64,000 bases of DNA from Toxonevra muliebris (Eukaryota; Arthropoda; Insecta; Diptera; Pallopteridae), in assembly GCA_963691655.1 (NCBI GenBank), contig OY829326.1, forward strand, positions 16,046,878 through 16,110,877. Direction: 5' to 3'. How positions within the stretch are numbered: the stretch's first letter is position 1; each line of letters starts with the position of its first letter. Below, piece after piece: positions 1 to 12,852 of the stretch. Made by a program: the position numbers and the translations under genes. The notes beneath the pieces are model-generated. The model saw only the letters and a list, made by a program, of their open reading frames with translations. It did not search any database and was not told where the DNA came from.

Positions 1-1955
1 ATTTTTGGGCGGAAAAAATATCAAACCACTAGTCTTTATACTTCTGTAGGCTAAAAACTCATTTATAATCAAACAGCATTAGCAGCATGATTTCCGCTGT
101 TGATGATCCTTTAAATACGATACTTTGATTTTTAAAATAAGATATTTTTACAAATGCAGTAAACTCAAACGGTAATTTTTATAAAAAATAAATTTCTCCA
201 AAACTACAACTGAAAAACATTAATTCAGTACTTAAATATTCCAATTTTTCTAATAGCTAACGATTTTCTTACATAATTCCCCATCAAATAAAAATTTCCA
301 TGATCCAAATCATGTTGCTTAGTGTTATTAGTTAGAAGACAGACAAAAGAAACCCAAAATTACCGCACAGAAGGAAGTGATTTTATATCTCAAGGATTTC
401 AGATGGCAAATTTAAATGATTCCTCTGCTTGCTTTTTAGAACGCAAATGATTCTGAAACAAACAGAAACAGCAAGCTATCAGAGAAAACAAGCAGCCACA
501 AAGCAACAGAACAAAAAGCCACAAAAAAGAACATAAATGAAAAGAATGGCAAACTCATTTTCGAAATACATAACCAGGCAGCCCAAAAATGTATGCTAAG
601 AATTTTAATAATCGCAATTGCCATAATATGAATACCAAAACGTATACGGCTGGCATGAAATATGCCAAGTGCCAGCTAGGCGAACAGCCAAGTTCTCTAC
701 ATTATGCGCATGTGTTAGTGTTAGGCGTATATTTCTACTATATACATATAAATATATATTTTGGTTTTCAATGTTGCTCCACTGCTTACTTGTGGTTTGG
801 TGTTCAGTTGCTGTGATTTCCGCTGACAACATTTAGCAAGTGCTGCTGCTGCTTTATTCTTCTGCTGTTTAACACAACAATATTGTTGACTGTGAATGTG
901 TGCATGTATATATCTATATATGTATGTATGCATATAATAATGATACTCATGAGACATTTAAATGCTGCTCAGCTAGAAGTAGGTCATGTGCGTACTGTAT
1001 ACGCTGGATGTTCTTTCAAATGCCTTAGGAATCTTAAGTACCAAACGTAAACTATTTTTTTTATTCATAATCGTTCTCGAAATTGGAAAGTGATTCCTTT
1101 GGGTGTCCGGCAAATGCTCGGGCACATACATAAATATTGCATGCACATTCAAATAGAATGTTAATATGTATTTTGTAAGTGTGTTTGTGCATTAGCAAAT
1201 AATAAATGAATATTTATATTTGTGTATATGAGTAGTTAAATTAAATCCAATACAATTGAATTTAATTACTAACCACTTCAGTTTTATTGAAGTACATTTT
1301 CAGTATCAACACTTTCATTCATTTTCTCAATTGAAGGTGGCCTTTGGGTTTAATAATTAACAAAACAAGAAATAAAAAATTTATTTCTATATTTCTACAT
1401 GAAATGTTTATATTTACAGTTTAAAAATAAAATTGCTTTGATGGCCTTCAGACATGTAAACTAACGCTTTGTGCAGATAGTTGTGTAAATATTTAGCAGA
1501 TATAAATTCATTCATGATAGAGTTGTGGGTAAACCATTTCTTTTGTGTTTACAAATAATGAAAAGGGATTGGCAACTGTGGAAATACACAATTTCCCATT
1601 TATATACTCGGAAAAAGTGGTTGCTATTGACAGACAGCACACAACATTGATGACTGACAAATAGAATTGTTATTTTTACAATTCATAAAATAGAACTTTA
1701 ATAGTTTCATTCATTTAAATATTTGAAATTATTCTCGAGCCTTAATTCTTACTATCATAGTTTTATACCCAATAATAGTGCATGTCATTTATAATATATT
1801 TTAAATCGTCATCTCAATAAATTTACAGGCAAGAAACTAGAATATTGATATATCCTTGAGAGGTGGTTTATACAAATTACATACGCAATATTATTTGCAT
1901 AAACAAATTTAAATAATATGAGAATGGCCTAATACCAAAAAGCACTTAAGGTAGA
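1..1955. other. Non-coding AT-rich stretch
   Basis: No supported gene. The short open frames here overlap on both strands and have no protein-family signature. Alternating TATA/TGTA simple sequence lies near 905-935. Probably intergenic or intronic. Confidence 0.6.
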
Positions 1956-1959
1956 AAGT

Positions 1960-2440
1960 CGTCCCGAAGAGAAACACTTTCCTATATAAACCTGTGCAAA
2001 CTTGTACAACCTAGATAGATCTTCTTAGACCCAATTATTCGATAGTGATTTTCCTCAGAAAATTGTTGACTGTGGTGAGTCCTACAATGGATCTTAAGTC
2101 ATATCTTAGCAGGCTTAATAGAGACTTATATCTATCTTGCCTAGGAGAGTCCACTTCGACTGTCGGTGGGAATCAGGTCCCCGCCAATAGTCATTGCGTA
2201 ACTAACGCAGCCTCAACTCCATTTTATTTTTAATGAAGGAGGAGGTACCACCAATTATAGGCTGCGGACCAATAGAATTTATTCCTGATCCTTTTCTAGC
2301 CAACATGGCCGCTTTCTTGTTACCTATGATACCTACAGAATTGCTATTAGCAAGTATTTTAGTCATAAGAAATACCCCATTCACAATTTTCGAAGCAATA
2401 GTGTACAGATAGAGCAGATAATAATAGAGTAACCCTTCAT
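1960..2440 (-). pseudogene. Decayed non-LTR retrotransposon (RNase H to C-terminal end)
   Basis: Read on the minus strand, 2384-2202 gives a worn RNase H tail (GNKKAAMLARKGSG, compare the LINE pattern GNExADxLARxGS) followed by GPQPIIG. A shifted frame at 2100-2041 then gives DLRSIVGLTTVNNFLRK, which resembles the 'LRxIVGLLTGHxxL' segment found downstream of RNase H in I/LOA/R1-type LINEs. A third frame reads LGLRRS. The order of the pieces matches a LINE 3' end, but frames change at least twice and stops are present, so this is a dead fragment. The clade cannot be fixed without alignment. The 44420-45420 fragment shares the 'GP-PxxG' segment and may be the same family. Confidence 0.6.
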
Positions 2441-2479
2441 TTTCCTATTCAACAACAGCTGGCAGTGATATCAACCGCA

Positions 2480-5340
2480 TACATCTCAGCTGGAAATACC
2501 AAGGTGTAGCTAATTAATGCAACTGATTCCTTAACTTTCTGAGTTTCACACGTTAGCACTCGATTGGTATCGATTCCGTTAAATTATGACCAATAAGTGA
2601 AACTTTGATTCATTTGTGTAAAAAAAAGCCAGCCATACTTTAGCAATACTACAATAGTTTCCAAGGTATATAACTTTATGTTGTTTTTATTGTGAGATAA
2701 ATCCCACGCCCAATAAACCATAATCTTAAATCTTTGCTCCAATATTTCTAAACCTTTTTCTGGCGCATGTTTACGTTGTTAAAGAAATGTACGCTTTAGA
2801 TTTCATATTTCCACTTCCATGAGTTAATGAGGTCGCATGGCTGGACTCTATGTGTAAATCATTAATAACAGCTTCAAAGGTCAAAGCTATTGAAATTTAT
2901 TACAATTTCTAGCATTTCATCACGCTGTATGCAGCAACGAATAAATTGAAAAGTAAGAACGAAGCGCAATACCATCATGGACTACTAAGCGTATGAGTGA
3001 CACTTAGCGCATGCATATGTATCATGGAAATGTTTCAAATGTTAACGCATATTCTACTCATTTATTATTTGAAATCACCATTATTAGAAGCATAATAAAA
3101 GGCGTATTGATACATTCTCACTTAATTCAAATTTCGTTTTGTGGTACTCAAATAAATGAAAATAATTAAAATTTATTCTCCTATTCAATACTTTTGGCAC
3201 TTTTAACAATCAACACCCTCAATTTACTTATATTTATATACTCGAGCACTTATTTATACACAATTTCACATGATACTGAAAATAATTTTTATTATACTGC
3301 CGGAAAGTACGTAAACAATAATTATAAACAAATTACAATGTTACAATATATTTTACATTTTATTTTTTGTTATCTTGCCAACATTAATGTGAGAAATAGA
3401 AAATACAAACTTTCATATACATATAGTACAAGTATATACAAACATACTCTCACATTTTGTTTGTGTGTATTTAGTATGGAAAAGATTAATTTACTTTATT
3501 GATTTTGAATGGTGGCGGTGAAAAAGAAAAAGAAAAAGAAAAAATGATAAATTAATGAATCCAACACAATAACAAAACGAAAAATCAACAACCCAACTAT
3601 ATCGATATTTAGCCAAGAATAAAAACGCATCAGTCTCGCTCAGCTTTTTAAGCATAACTTATGGTATTTTGACTTTGGCTCCTATTCCAGCCACATCTAT
3701 AAACACACGTTGCTTGCTTTTTTAGAAAGTAAAAATATGAAATATGTCTTTGAGCATCATATTGCAAAAAACTTCAGGAAATAAAACATTTAGCCAAAGA
3801 AACATTGAAATGAAGAGAAATTATTGCAATTTATAGTCGAAATTCATAACCATAAATGATTCTTCTTTTTTTTCATTTTCATTTTTCAACTTTCTTTCAA
3901 ATATCGCTCAAGCGATTTGAAGCACTTTTCTTTGCTTCTTCCGGTAGCAAAAACTTTCTCAATGGCAAAACAAATGTAATATTTCCTTTCAGCTCAAGCT
4001 GAAGCATCATCATCGTTGCCAATACCCTTGAAGTTTAGCACAAAGTGAAAAAATAACAAAGTGCACTGAACTTTGTGTGCTCAAAGTTTGCCAAGATTCA
4101 TTTTGCTCGTTCTTTTTTTCTTCTAGTTCTTCTACGAAATTCTTTCAGTTAGTTTCAGAGTTATCATCATAAATGTGAATATTTTTTTGCCTGAATGCAT
4201 TTTGGAATTTCATTTTGTTGTATGGCAAAGTTGAGTACCGCAAAATGCTGCAAGTGATTTGTTTTGTGTTTTCTTAGTGTTAATTTTTTCTTATTTAGAA
4301 ATATTTGCCAAAAATTCAGTTTCTTTTTTCGTTTTGTTAAATTACTTATTTAGTTGTAAAAGTAAACGAAATGCCAAAAAAAAAAAATAATAATAAGACA
4401 AAAACTTATATTCATGAAGAAATTGCATTTTAGTGTAGGATTAATTTGTAAAAAGTGAGCTAAGCGGGAGGACTTTGAAAGTATGCTAATTAAAGTATAT
4501 CATGTTTCAAGCTACATAATTAATTGTGTCAAGAAGCATGAAATAAAAACTATAATTTAGAAATGATTTTAAGCGGAAAACAGCAAAGTTTAGCATTGTG
4601 AAATTATTCTTTAGTCATCTATGTAAGTATTTATACAAGGGAAAAATATCAAAATGAGTATCCCTAGAGACGCATGCATTTAAAGGTTTGAGTATAATTT
4701 AGTTTAAACATGCAAACAAAGAATATTGTTCAAAAATAAAACCTAGTTAAATTACAAAATACTGAAAAACTGTCGATTATGTTTATAAACTACACCTATT
4801 TCCACACTTTTAAAACCACTCCTGAAAAGTGCATGACATGTCATCTGTACATTTGTTGAAATTAGGGGGACATAATTTCTTTTTAATTTGAACATTATTA
4901 GGTAAAACTTACTGTTTTATTCAGATAAAAGTTTAAGATAGGTTAGTTTGTTTAAAACACCAATATTTTGACAAGTCTTAAGGGTTTGAATTTGAGAATA
5001 ACTTCTTTGTATGAAGCTGTTGTCAAAACAGCATCTTATACTTTTAATTGTTTTTGTTTTTTCATTTAAAATGATTATTAAATTTTATGTCCTACTACAT
5101 GTATGCAACAACGAGAGATTTATCACTTTAAAATTTGAAGATATGGAGACTTTTCAGGGGTTATCTAGGATTTCGAGATAATTACAAAAGAATCTATACT
5201 CCGCGGTCAGGAATGCAACAAAAAATGGAATATGTCCTGATGAAACGATTAGGGAATGATTGGGATGAGGATTGCTGTGTTCTCATTTCTTTCAAGTCCC
5301 GTACTTGTTGCTAGTGTTAGTGGGAGCTTAACAATTACGA
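2480..5340. other. Non-coding stretch
   Basis: AT-rich, with no supported gene. It contains a short (GAAAAA)n microsatellite at about 3520-3545 and an A-run at 4376-4388. The open frame at 3194-3502 has low-complexity, Tyr/Ile-rich composition typical of AT-rich chance frames. Confidence 0.6.
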
Positions 5341-5344
5341 AGCA

Positions 5345-5815
5345 GATGCGATGCGAATGCGATGCGAATGCGAATGCGATGCGATGCGAGTGCGAATGCG
5401 ATGCGAATGCGATGCGAATGCGATGCGAATGCGAATGCGATGCGAATGCGATGCGAATGCGATGCGATGCGATGCGAATGCGATGCGAATGCGATGCGAT
5501 GCGATGCGATGCGAATGCGAATGCGATGCGAATGCGATGCGAATGCGATGCGAATGCGATGCGAATGCGATACGGACCGGATGCGGATACAATACGGATA
5601 CCTTATGATTGTGATAAAACAATGATAAGGTTACGATATGGCGACGAGACGGTTACCACACAAAAAATCTACGAAACGAGTACAATAACGTTTCGATATA
5701 GGCACGATATGCATACGATACGTTTCGAACATGACACGGATATGATACGGATATGATACGGATATAATATGAATAAGATACGAATACGATGCGGATGTAA
5801 TACGAATACAATACA
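5345..5815. repeat. Hexamer satellite RATGCG with decayed flank
   Basis: From 5345 to about 5570 the sequence is an uninterrupted mixture of two hexamers, GATGCG and AATGCG, about 38 units with almost no other substitution. From 5571 to about 5815 the periodicity persists in degenerate form (GATACG, GATATG, AATACG). All three plus-strand frames stay open through the core because a 6-bp unit lacking stop codons cannot create one; the predicted (MR/CE/AN)n peptides are a by-product. The block is far richer in GC and CpG than its surroundings. A smaller burst of GATGCG-like sequence occurs at 21935-21960. Confidence 0.9.
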
Positions 5816-7890
5816 GACTCGAGACGGCAATTGTTCCAAATTTTCTAGTCCATCATCTTTCAGAGCACGATCTGGTCACGGTATTAATCCAAATGTTGTA
5901 TTAAATTAAATTTTATATATTTAATGTTAAATTTCATGTAATTGCTTTGGTTAGCCTATATTAGCCTATGTAACTTACATACTTTCTTCCTTACTTAGTT
6001 GTCACTAAAAACAACACCCGGTCATAGTAATATTGTAGCAAATGTGAAAAACCAGTATCTATATTTGTTACTTAATATTAATTTCACTTTTTTGACAACT
6101 TGGGTATCTGAATATTTCTATGGCTAACATATTTGAAATTGATAGCCCTTAGTTTGTTCCACCTAGTTAACATATTTGTTCGCAGTAGTGTGTTTAAAAC
6201 TCAAAAGAAATATGAAGAGTTTTTAATTCGCAATCAATTACAATATTTACAGGGAAATAAATTGTAATTTTAAATACTTATTATTTATGATCTAAAAATT
6301 AAACATTCAGTAATCGCATTTTACATACCATGAGCATAACTAGACTACTACATTACTTCTTATTTACACACATACTTATTTATGTAGATATTTATATTAC
6401 TTAACTATATTAATAATTTAAATCAAAAATTCAATATTTACCATATTTTCGTTTACATTAATTGAATATGATTTATTGCATTCAAAATCCAATTAAGAAG
6501 TCTACAAACAGTGAATGTACTCTTCAAACTGCATAATTAAGCTGGTTCTATTTACAAAATTCACTATTTTCTACTAATTTATGCACATACAAGAGGTTTC
6601 GTTAGCTGCAGTAAAAATCAACAAGTACTTGTTACTGGTACTCATACTTCTATGTATGCATACATATGTATGTATGCGTATACTTATGTACAAGACCCTT
6701 TTGAGCATGACATAAAGTAATGTAATACTTGTGCATACTATAAGCAAATGGCATGAGCACATAACACTATAGAGCAGAAGTGAATGCATGTTTACAAGAA
6801 AACTTTATTATGTTCAGTTACAACACTAACAAAAACCGAGAATATTATTAATGTATGTGGCAATAGCGATAGACATTTGCAAGCACCAATTGATTCAATG
6901 GGCGCTTACAACGTTCTTTGAGACCATTGAGTTAATGGGGGCTTATAACGTTGTTTTTATAAAAAAAAAATGGTGTATGTAGATAACAGAACCACTAATA
7001 AATTACAAAAACCCCGAAGAGAAGGCGCACAGGATTTGATCCCATACAACGACGAAACAAAATTAGAAATTACTCTCTGATTGCGATGAAATTTCGTTTG
7101 GTAGTAAATTTTTAGTCAAATCTGAAATTAACTTTATATAATCTGTTTTAGTTTCGTCACAAACTAAGCTTAAAGTTATAGTTTTCGTCATATGTTACAA
7201 GCTATAGTAGAAGGATGGGCGGTTTGATCTTCAAAAAAATAATTTATTTATATTGATATTGGACTTTCCAGAAAGTTATTGAAATCCCTTAATATTGGAA
7301 TAAAAATGATATCAATGAATGAAACTTTTGACTTTTTACCAGGGGTGTTACATTTAAAATTTTAATTTAATGTTTTAAAAAATAGATTACTGTTTTTTTG
7401 GTAAAAATTACGGTACATTTGAACAATAAAACGCCAATCAGGAAATATTACAATTAAAACCTATGAAGCCACTTACCAAATGGTATCCACGTCAACAAAA
7501 TTATATTGGCACAGAATAGCACAGTTTACCGTACGCTTTGAATTTGATCGATAATTTAATTAAAGAACTTTATATAGGTATTACAAATTTTTTTTAATTG
7601 AATTTAAAGGTGAACTTTAAGGTACTGCTCAAAAAGTCTTCAAGACCCAACTAACTATTTTGTTTGAAAATTTGAAAGTTTGAAATATGTTAAAAGTTGA
7701 CTATCAAAAGAAGAGTTTTTTTATATTTCGACCTATAACTGTAGACTTGATGGCGAAAAACGGTTCTTGAGTTTCAAAATAGGTCTCTGAGATAATTCAG
7801 TATGTTAACTGACTGAAAGTCTCAGGGTAGATGGTAAAATGGCTCTGGGAAGCTGCGAAAATTTGGTCAAAAAAAGAAGAATATTTTGTG
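5816..7890. other. Non-coding stretch
   Basis: AT-rich with no supported gene. A weak tandem duplication lies at about 6890-6950 (ATGGGCGCTTACAACGTT followed by ATGGGGGCTTATAACGTT). Small TATG simple sequence occurs at 6650-6680. Confidence 0.55.
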
Positions 7891-7892
7891 AG

Positions 7893-7950
7893 AAAAATGG
7901 GCCCTTCTGGCCTAAGTGTATCCCTGCACAACAACTTAACCAACCCTTTT
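7893..7950 (+). mobile_element. SINE A 3'-end fragment
   Basis: The segment GGCCTAAGTGTATCCCTGCA followed by AACTTAACC matches the 3' end of the SINE copies at 18034-18240 (+) and 31683-31968 (-), which carry GGCCTAAGTGTGTCTCTC and an AACCTAACC tail. No tRNA-like head is recognisable upstream, so this is a 5'-truncated or heavily decayed copy. Confidence 0.55.
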
Positions 7951-8177
7951 ACCTACACGCCTTAACCCCTACACCTTCTTCTATAACACATAATAGGGGC
8001 GCGACCCCGTAGTCTCAGGTAAACTTGCAAAAATTTTTAAAATTGTTTATCCCTAGAGCTGCGCGAATTGGGTCAAAAAAAGTTTTGAACAAAGTTCCAA
8101 AAAAATTAAAGTGTTGTTTATCAGGCTTAATGAAACGTCCTTTTTGTTGAATTGACTAAGTCGCAACAGTGTATAAA

Positions 8178-8360
8178 GAGCAGGCAAATCATACGGCCGT
8201 TTCGGAACCCGCCATGGTTCCTCATCAATTCAACATTCTATAAAAGCTTGTAATATTTGAAAACGTTACCGAGAATTACAAAGTTTTTGTTTTTTTCTTT
8301 TTGTTTTTCAACTATTTTCACTGAAATGATAAAGGAAACTACCATAACTGTTCTTTGTAC
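8178..8360 (-). repeat. Dispersed repeat family 'GGAACC hairpin', copy E (diverged)
   Basis: On the minus strand this reads GGTAGTTTCCTTTATCAT, then TTTCAGTGAAAATA, and about 100 bp later TGATGAGGAACCATGGCGGG followed by TTCCGAAACGGCC. Block order and spacing match the copies at 14439, 17171 and 28270. The short palindrome GGAACC-ATGGCG-GGTTCC is intact. The middle section has diverged. Confidence 0.6.
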
Positions 8361-8645
8361 TTATTCTGTTGAAGTTCTCATTGAAACTAGATATTCAACA
8401 GTTAGTTAAGGTTTTGTCTACTACATAGTTGTAGAAATGAGAGAGAGAGAGCGTTTCATACTTATATTTCAGATAGGAACAGAATAAAAACTAAATTCGA
8501 ACAATCCATCATTGTTGTGTGTCGACTTTTAACCTGTTCATGCCCCCACATTAGTCATTCTTTCGTCAAGAAGTTTTTCTCAGTTGGATTATTACCGTTT
8601 TTTTAATTTTGGCAATGGGATGAATCACTGAGCGGCCTACTAAGA

Positions 8646-8768
8646 GCTGTACTTCTACACTCTCTTATAATTCTCATATCAATAAGAAGATTATGAGAAT
8701 TAATTAACAGACCTTCAACCTCTCGGACGAAAGCCTAGTGTGCTACCCACTAGACTATGGAGGGCGCC
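8646..8768 (-). mobile_element. SINE A 5'-head fragment
   Basis: On the minus strand the copy starts with a tRNA-like head containing an A-box-like TAGTCTAGTGGGTAG. It continues into the internal TTCTCATAATCTTC / TCTTATAATTCTCA inverted segment seen in the copies at 18.8 and 31.8 kb. Relative to them it has lost the B-box region, so it is probably incapable of Pol III transcription. Confidence 0.6.
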
Positions 8769-8779
8769 AAAATCCGAAA

Positions 8780-10568
8780 CGATACCAAGATCTAGCCTGA
8801 GAAAATTTCTAAAAACGCATGAGTTTTTGGCCAAAGATAGTAAGCTCTTTCAACTATTTTGAAATATCATTTATTATTAAACAAATTGAAGATCAAAATT
8901 AAACTTTAAACTACTACTGCACATAGCGATTGAGATTTCAAACAGTCACCTGTTTATAATTAGTCAGCATGGAGATAAATCTACAGAAACATGTGCTTTA
9001 TATGCTCATAAATAAAATCCAAAGATCTCTTAATGTCAAATTAGAGGATGCTGTTACTGATATTTGTTCTTTTACTCAGACGGCAGGCTTTACGCAGGCA
9101 GAATTTTTGATAATAGGATATGTTTTTGGGTTATTTTGTAGTTATCGATGATAGTTGAAATAAGAAGTAATGAAAAAAAAAAAAAAAAATTTCCAAAAAA
9201 AGGCGAATGATCCTGGGACGCTCCGATAATATTCTAGCAGGCTGCCACTAAGCCTACGAGGCGACATACAACTAACATAAGCTGAAACAAATGTTCTGAC
9301 TCAACGTTTACTCCGATCGGTTTTTTTTTTTTGTCTTGTACACTTGCATTCGTACACTTTTGACCTCTAGTGTAATCATTACTTATGGTATGTACATGTT
9401 GCGCTCTCTTGTTGAAAACATTAGTAAAATCTACACAATAGTGGCAAGAAGAAAAACTAAAAACGCACTTATAATGTAAGAATAACTTAAACTTTAAAAA
9501 ATGCTTTAATGCTTTTCTAAGTGTTACAAAAAAATATGGATAAAAAATTTTAAAACATCGTACTTCAAAAATATGCTGAGATACTCGAAATCGAGCTCTT
9601 AGCTTTAGTAAGGACTTACAAGAAAACTGCTATTCATGCCAATTGAAAGAAGTTCTATAGGTACACAACTACTACATGCAACATTCCAACTTACATACAT
9701 GCCATGGAAGTTTACTTATACGTATATTCAAAAACATTTTCTGGGGATTCACTGGGAAGAATTATTTATCATGCGGGTAAGAATATCTTACAAGGGAATT
9801 CAATGAACTAATTATATTATACGAGTACATTAATTAATTTTAAATTTTTAACTTACCTTTTCTACGTACTATGATCATTAATTCCCAATACGAGCGAGTT
9901 ATTATAAAAGGTAGTTGTGGTTGTAGATGATGAACGATTATTTGTTTGTTTGTTTGTTTGGTTTTTGATTTTGGTTTTTTGATTATGTTTTTGTTTTTGT
10001 TTTTTTGTTACGAACATTATCCCGGTAAATGGCAGCGTTTAAGCATAATTTATTTTATGTTAAAGGAGAAAATAAAAAAAGAAGCATTTCATTTCGATTA
10101 ATTAAGCTCATGCTCATGCATTAAATGTTAAGTACAAAAAAAAAACCACAGCAGAGAAGATAATAACAGCACCGCACAAACGCGTTTACATATAGTAATA
10201 GTAGATATAATATAAAAAAAAATCTAAAGAATATCGCGTTCGCGTTTAAAGAATCATCACAATTGTTAAACGAAATGTAAAACAAGTTAGTACGGTGGGG
10301 CAGAGCAAGGGTTAGGGGGGTAGGTAGAAGGAGTGTGAACAGGCGTTAAGATAGAGAGAAACTAAGTATGTCAACTGTGTGTATTGAGAAGAAAGGTGAT
10401 GGCTAAGCAACAAGAAAATGGAAATGGTGAAATTGTGTTGATAGTGGTGAAAGTGGTGCAAGTTTTTGTAGTAGTAGTAGTGGTGGTTATAGTTATAGAA
10501 ATAGGAATAGAATATATGTAACAACAACAAATACAACATCATGCTTTGACTTTGAATGACACACTTAC
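8780..10568. other. Non-coding stretch, probably intron of the minus-strand two-exon gene
   Basis: It lies downstream (minus strand) of the exon at 10569-10668, so it is probably intron. It contains T/A homopolymers (9174-9189, 9321-9334), a (TTTG)n microsatellite at 9938-9961 and (GTA/GTG)n at 10445-10490. No further exon could be recognised. Confidence 0.5.
9200..9278 (-). mobile_element. Possible tRNA-derived SINE head
   Basis: The minus strand reads GTCGCCTCGTAGGCTTAGTGG (A-box-like TAGGCTTAGTGG) and about 40 nt later CCCAGGATCATTC, a degraded B-box. It is flanked by homopolymer T/A tracts. It resembles the tRNA-type heads elsewhere in the window but has no alignable body, so it could be a single tRNA pseudogene. 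Confidence 0.3.
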
Positions 10569-10668
10569 TTTTCATTATACGATTTCGGTACTCATCATCA
10601 CGCTGCATTGTAACGCTGCCTCCGCCATTGGAAACCATTGAGCTCACTTGTTCCATTGGTACAATATC
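10569..10668 (-). CDS. Internal coding exon 2 of an unidentified gene
   Basis: A 100-bp exon on the minus strand. The acceptor is a T-rich tract ending TTCAAACAG at 10671-10669; the donor after 10569 is AAAA|GTAAGTG, a near-perfect consensus. Entering in phase 0, it encodes DIVPMEQVSSMVSNG and then GGSVTMQRDDEYRNRIMK, leaving one extra base. The phase matches the exon at 21231-21281, which ends on a codon boundary. The composition (balanced codons, mixed charged residues) differs from the AT-rich chance frames around it. The open frame continues past the donor into low-complexity sequence, which I treat as intron. I do not recognise the protein and assign no function. The remaining exons must lie further left or outside the window. 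Confidence 0.55.
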
Positions 10669-10671
10669 CTG

Positions 10672-12850
10672 TTTGAAAAAATACGAAAAAACACATACAA
10701 AAGTTATTCAACACAGATATGTTTTCATTTTTATTTCATTTGTCATTTTTGATGATGGTATTCAACGACATCAACGCTCGACACATGCAACTTTTTCAAG
10801 CACCTCTTTTAATTAATAAACCTTTTTTTCTCCTTTTTTGGGTGTGTACAAAAAAACAATAGGATCTCTTTTAACTGTAAATATGTTTGTATGTATCAAC
10901 AATTTCTTTTGTTGTTGCTGCAAAATAATACAATACAAATATTTACATCAACATTTATAACGATGTCATTTTTTTCCCAAGGATATGTCCAAACAGTAAA
11001 TGTCAAAAAGTACAAGGAACAAATAAAATGACAACAAAAACAAAAAACTTTCTTCAGCCACTTAAGTAACACTATTTTAATGGATACACACATACTAACG
11101 AAAATACTTGTTTATATACATATACAAATAATATAACCCACTAAGGAAAAATAGCAAGCTCAAGAAACTGTGAATTCATGAGAATTTCAAGAGGTGCCCA
11201 CAGCGATATCCTCGAATCAGTATGCAGATAGTCATTTCACCCATTTATTTTCCTTGATTTCATTTATATTTCATTTAACTCTGTGTTGAGATAAGTAGCA
11301 GTTTTCAAATGATCGTAGAGCAATCTAGCTCCAGTGTTAAATTGACTTCACATTCTATACTGGCTATAAAAACAATTTACATTTAATTTATCCATCTTTA
11401 TCACACTTGATTCATTGCTATATACCCTTGAGCACCTTCCTACATACATGAAAGATATTTTCGTTTACATCTTCATTTCCCTTATGGAAAATCAAATCAT
11501 ATAAAAAACACAAAAAAAAACAGAAAATAAGGTCAAAAGTTAATTAGCACAATAACCATAAATTCTTTTGTTTCTTGTTTTGTTGTTATTACCATGAAAA
11601 CTAGTTCTTGTAATTTTTACTCAAAGGGCACATAAAAATATTTCACCACATTTTCATGTCTAATATAAGGTACAAATGTCAAACTTTTGCAATTAATCCT
11701 AATATTGTCTAATTGAATTCTTTTATCAAGAATTTTGAACCACTTTTTTGCTACTCTTCGGGTTTTTTAAATACCATTACCCAAAATTGGATATTTGTAA
11801 CCGGAAGACTAAATCGTCTTAAGATAATATTAATTTTTTAACAATCCGCCACATTTTTTTGAAATTTTGCTTCCTATCTCAATACCGAAAAGCAACAACA
11901 TAATAATAAATAAGTATTGGTTTTACAAATTTGCTGTCTGAGAGAAACTAATTCGTTCTGATTTATTTCGAAAATTTTTTACGCCTGTACTACCAACTTC
12001 ACTAGATCCATTTTTCCTCATTTTAGTTAGTTATTATTTTCACTAAGAGTTGCACAAAACTATAAAAGATTAATCTAGAGGATTTCTTGAATCTCTTTCT
12101 TGACTTTCTGTTGTATGGTGTAGTTAGTTGCAGAAATGCAATTTTATTTTAAAGCATTCAGAAAACATATTACATTCTTTCAACCAACAACCTTAAATTT
12201 TAGTTAATAAGCAAAACTATTAAAAGTTACTACATTATTTAACAGCTCATCCATAACATACATTGCTGAGTCATTTACGCTTTCTGTGCTTTATGTTTGC
12301 TTAAATTTAAATCGACTTCGCATCACCTGCGAAGCTCATCGCAGGCACCAATTGACAAAGTATTAAAGTTTAGATAACAATGTATGCATCTGTTGTTAGC
12401 CAGAGGTGAAATCATTTCTTCCGTGAATATATTCACTACTTGTCATTTAATTTAGCCAAAAATTGTCCTAGAGTAAAACCAACCGGATGTGACGTCGCGC
12501 GTAAGTTTGCAATGCGACATAATTTTGTCAAGCAATGTGCATGAGGGGCTAAATATCAATATTCCGTAACTGAATTCACGAGCAAACTATATACTAAACG
12601 ATTCATAAATAGTTTTAATTCAATATAACATATTAATTACACACACACACACGCCTATGGCAGAAAGAACAATGTGTAGCGTCGCCATCTTAAAGTTTAT
12701 GACAGTTATACATTTCACATACAGATGGCGCAAATGTCCAAGGAATTACATGAAGATGTCGCATACAAAAAGAGTTCGCTACAATTGTCATCGACATTAC
12801 CGGTACAGAGTTGCAATTTTTGTTCTAGCATTAATCCCAAAAAAAAAATT
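10672..12850. other. Intron of the minus-strand two-exon gene (part)
   Basis: It lies between the two proposed exons. AT-rich, with no protein-family signature. At 12312-12344 two mutually exclusive 7-bp hairpins share CCTGCGAAG. Otherwise nothing distinctive. Confidence 0.5.
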
Positions 12851-12852
12851 GG

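Noticed and set aside
5256..5756. 166-codon open frame with MRCECDANA repeats
   Set aside because: It is translation of the stop-free hexamer satellite; all plus-strand frames are equally open.
10312..10568. Extension of the exon-2 frame past the GTAAGTG donor
   Set aside because: The sequence beyond the donor is His/Tyr/Leu low-complexity from microsatellites; the donor is near-perfect.
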